NCBI GenBank assembly: GCA_003552765.1
Contig: PUOI01000628.1
Location: 1 to 6,589, forward strand
Length of the DNA stretch: 6,589 bases
Source: Candidatus Hydrogenedentota bacterium
GTDB lineage: Bacteria; Hydrogenedentota; Hydrogenedentia; Hydrogenedentales; SLHB01
Direction: 5' to 3'
Under the pieces are notes generated by a model, which did no database searches, was not told where the DNA came from, and saw nothing but the letters and a program-made list of their open reading frames with translations. Position numbers and translations under genes: made by a program. How positions within the stretch are numbered: the first letter of the stretch is position 1; every line of letters starts with the position of its first letter. This document shows, one piece after another, positions 5,934 through 6,589 of the stretch.

Positions 5934-6589
5934 ATGAGCGATCCCACCGCGGAACTGAAGGGACATCAACCGCAACACGAATACCTCGTCGCCATCGATT
6001 CCGATGGATGCGTCTTCGATACCATGGAGATCAAGCACAAAGAGTGCTTCATCCCCAACATTGTCAAGCATTGGAAACTCCAGGCCGTGTCGAAATACGC
6101 GCGCATGGCGGCGGAGTTCGTGAACCTGTACTCCAAGTGGCGCGGCGTGAACCGTTTTCCCGCCCTCACGATGGCCTTCGATCTGCTTGAGGACTGGGAC
6201 AAGGTCCAGGAGCGCGGCGTCGCCATTCCGAAAGCGCCGAACCTGCGCCGCTGGATCGAGACCGAGTCCAAGTTGGGCAATCCCGCCCTGGAGGCGTATT
6301 GCAAGGAACATCCCGAGCAAGAGGATATGCAGCAAGCGTTGCGTTGGAGTAAGGCCGTCAACGACACGGTGGCGGACATGGTCGAGGGCGTGCCTCCGTT
6401 CCCGCATGTGCAAGAATGCCTGGAAAAGGCCCAGCAGCGAGCCGATATCCTTGTGTGTTCGGCGACGCCGCAGGAAGCGTTGCGGAAGGAATGGCGCGAA
6501 CATGATGTCGATGGATATCCCTTCACCATCGCGGGACAGGAGCAAGGCAAGAAGGCCGAGCATATCGCGTACGCCTCTCAAGGACGCTA
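5934..6589 (+). CDS. HAD-superfamily hydrolase, 3' end beyond right edge
   Basis: A plus-strand frame of 218 codons plus two bases, open at the right edge. HAD motif I is AIDSDGCVFDT with nucleophile Asp22 and acid/base Asp24. The hydrophobic strand ILVCSAT (Ser176) fits motif II, and the lysines in GKKAEH (Lys206/207) fit motif III; the acidic motif IV would lie outside the window. Between motifs I and II sit about 140 residues, mostly helical in character (KHKECFIPNIVKHW, YSKWRGVNRFPALTM), which would form a C1-type cap that sets substrate choice. HAD enzymes of this layout are usually phosphatases or phosphoglucomutase-like. The substrate is not evident; position behind a mannonate-type SDR hints at a sugar or sugar-acid phosphate. 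An alternative start is ATG 5925. Soluble, no signal peptide. Probably in an operon with the SDR gene. Confidence 0.88.
   Translation, partial: MSDPTAELKGHQPQHEYLVAIDSDGCVFDTMEIKHKECFIPNIVKHWKLQAVSKYARMAAEFVNLYSKWRGVNRFPALTMAFDLLEDWDKVQERGVAIPKAPNLRRWIETESKLGNPALEAYCKEHPEQEDMQQALRWSKAVNDTVADMVEGVPPFPHVQECLEKAQQRADILVCSATPQEALRKEWREHDVDGYPFTIAGQEQGKKAEHIAYASQGR

Noticed and set aside
5118..5947. Long minus-strand frames across the SDR gene (5118-5732 and 5282-5947)
   Set aside because: Antisense shadows of a gene with intact SDR catalytic motifs.
5895..6581. 228- and 194-codon minus-strand frames over the right edge
   Set aside because: They oppose the HAD frame, which has clear motif I and correct spacing to motifs II and III.

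Overview
The window looks like a moderately GC-rich chromosomal segment from a bacterium that degrades polysaccharides. It carries a large exported dockerin/Ig-like protein, an SDR of the D-mannonate oxidoreductase type, a small cupin, and HAD and glycosidase-like fragments. This mix resembles genomes of the Planctomycetes/Lentisphaerae/Hydrogenedentota kind, but that placement is inference; the window has no marker gene. There are no rRNAs, tRNAs, CRISPR arrays, insertion sequences or phage genes.

Layout. (1) Positions 1-770, minus strand: the 5' part of a gene that runs off the left edge, 256 codons visible. It is a hypothetical protein whose final visible stretch looks like the start of a TIM-barrel glycoside-hydrolase-type domain. 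(2) 771-1247: a divergent intergenic region with a good sigma-70-like promoter (1009-1037) facing right. (3) 1248-4148, plus strand: a 966-residue secreted protein made of a signal peptide, three hyperacidic Ig-like repeats, an FN3-like domain, a beta-rich domain, a cadherin/He_PIG-like domain, another Ig-like module and a C-terminal dockerin. It has only four lysines. (4) 4203-4246: a perfect 11-bp inverted repeat. (5) 4270-4657: a single-domain cupin whose reading frame is broken by one apparent extra A near 4364/4365. (6) 4658-5033: an intergenic stretch with a candidate promoter and two LacI-family-like operator motifs. (7) 5034-5867: an SDR closely resembling Bacillus YjmF/UxuB-type D-mannonate oxidoreductases. 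(8) 5934 to the right edge: the N-terminal 218 codons of a HAD-superfamily hydrolase.

How the genes may fit together: the SDR suggests interconversion of D-fructuronate and D-mannonate in hexuronate catabolism. The HAD gene follows it by 66 bases on the same strand and is probably cotranscribed. The dockerin protein and the glycosidase-like protein would suit the extracellular capture and breakdown of a uronate-containing polymer. The cupin may be a sugar or small-molecule binding or isomerising protein. These links rest on proximity and family knowledge only.

The two edge genes (1-770 minus, 5934-6589 plus) are open at the window ends, and the cupin's true N-terminus lies in a different frame from its body. 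An ORF caller requiring both a start and a stop would miss or mis-start all three.
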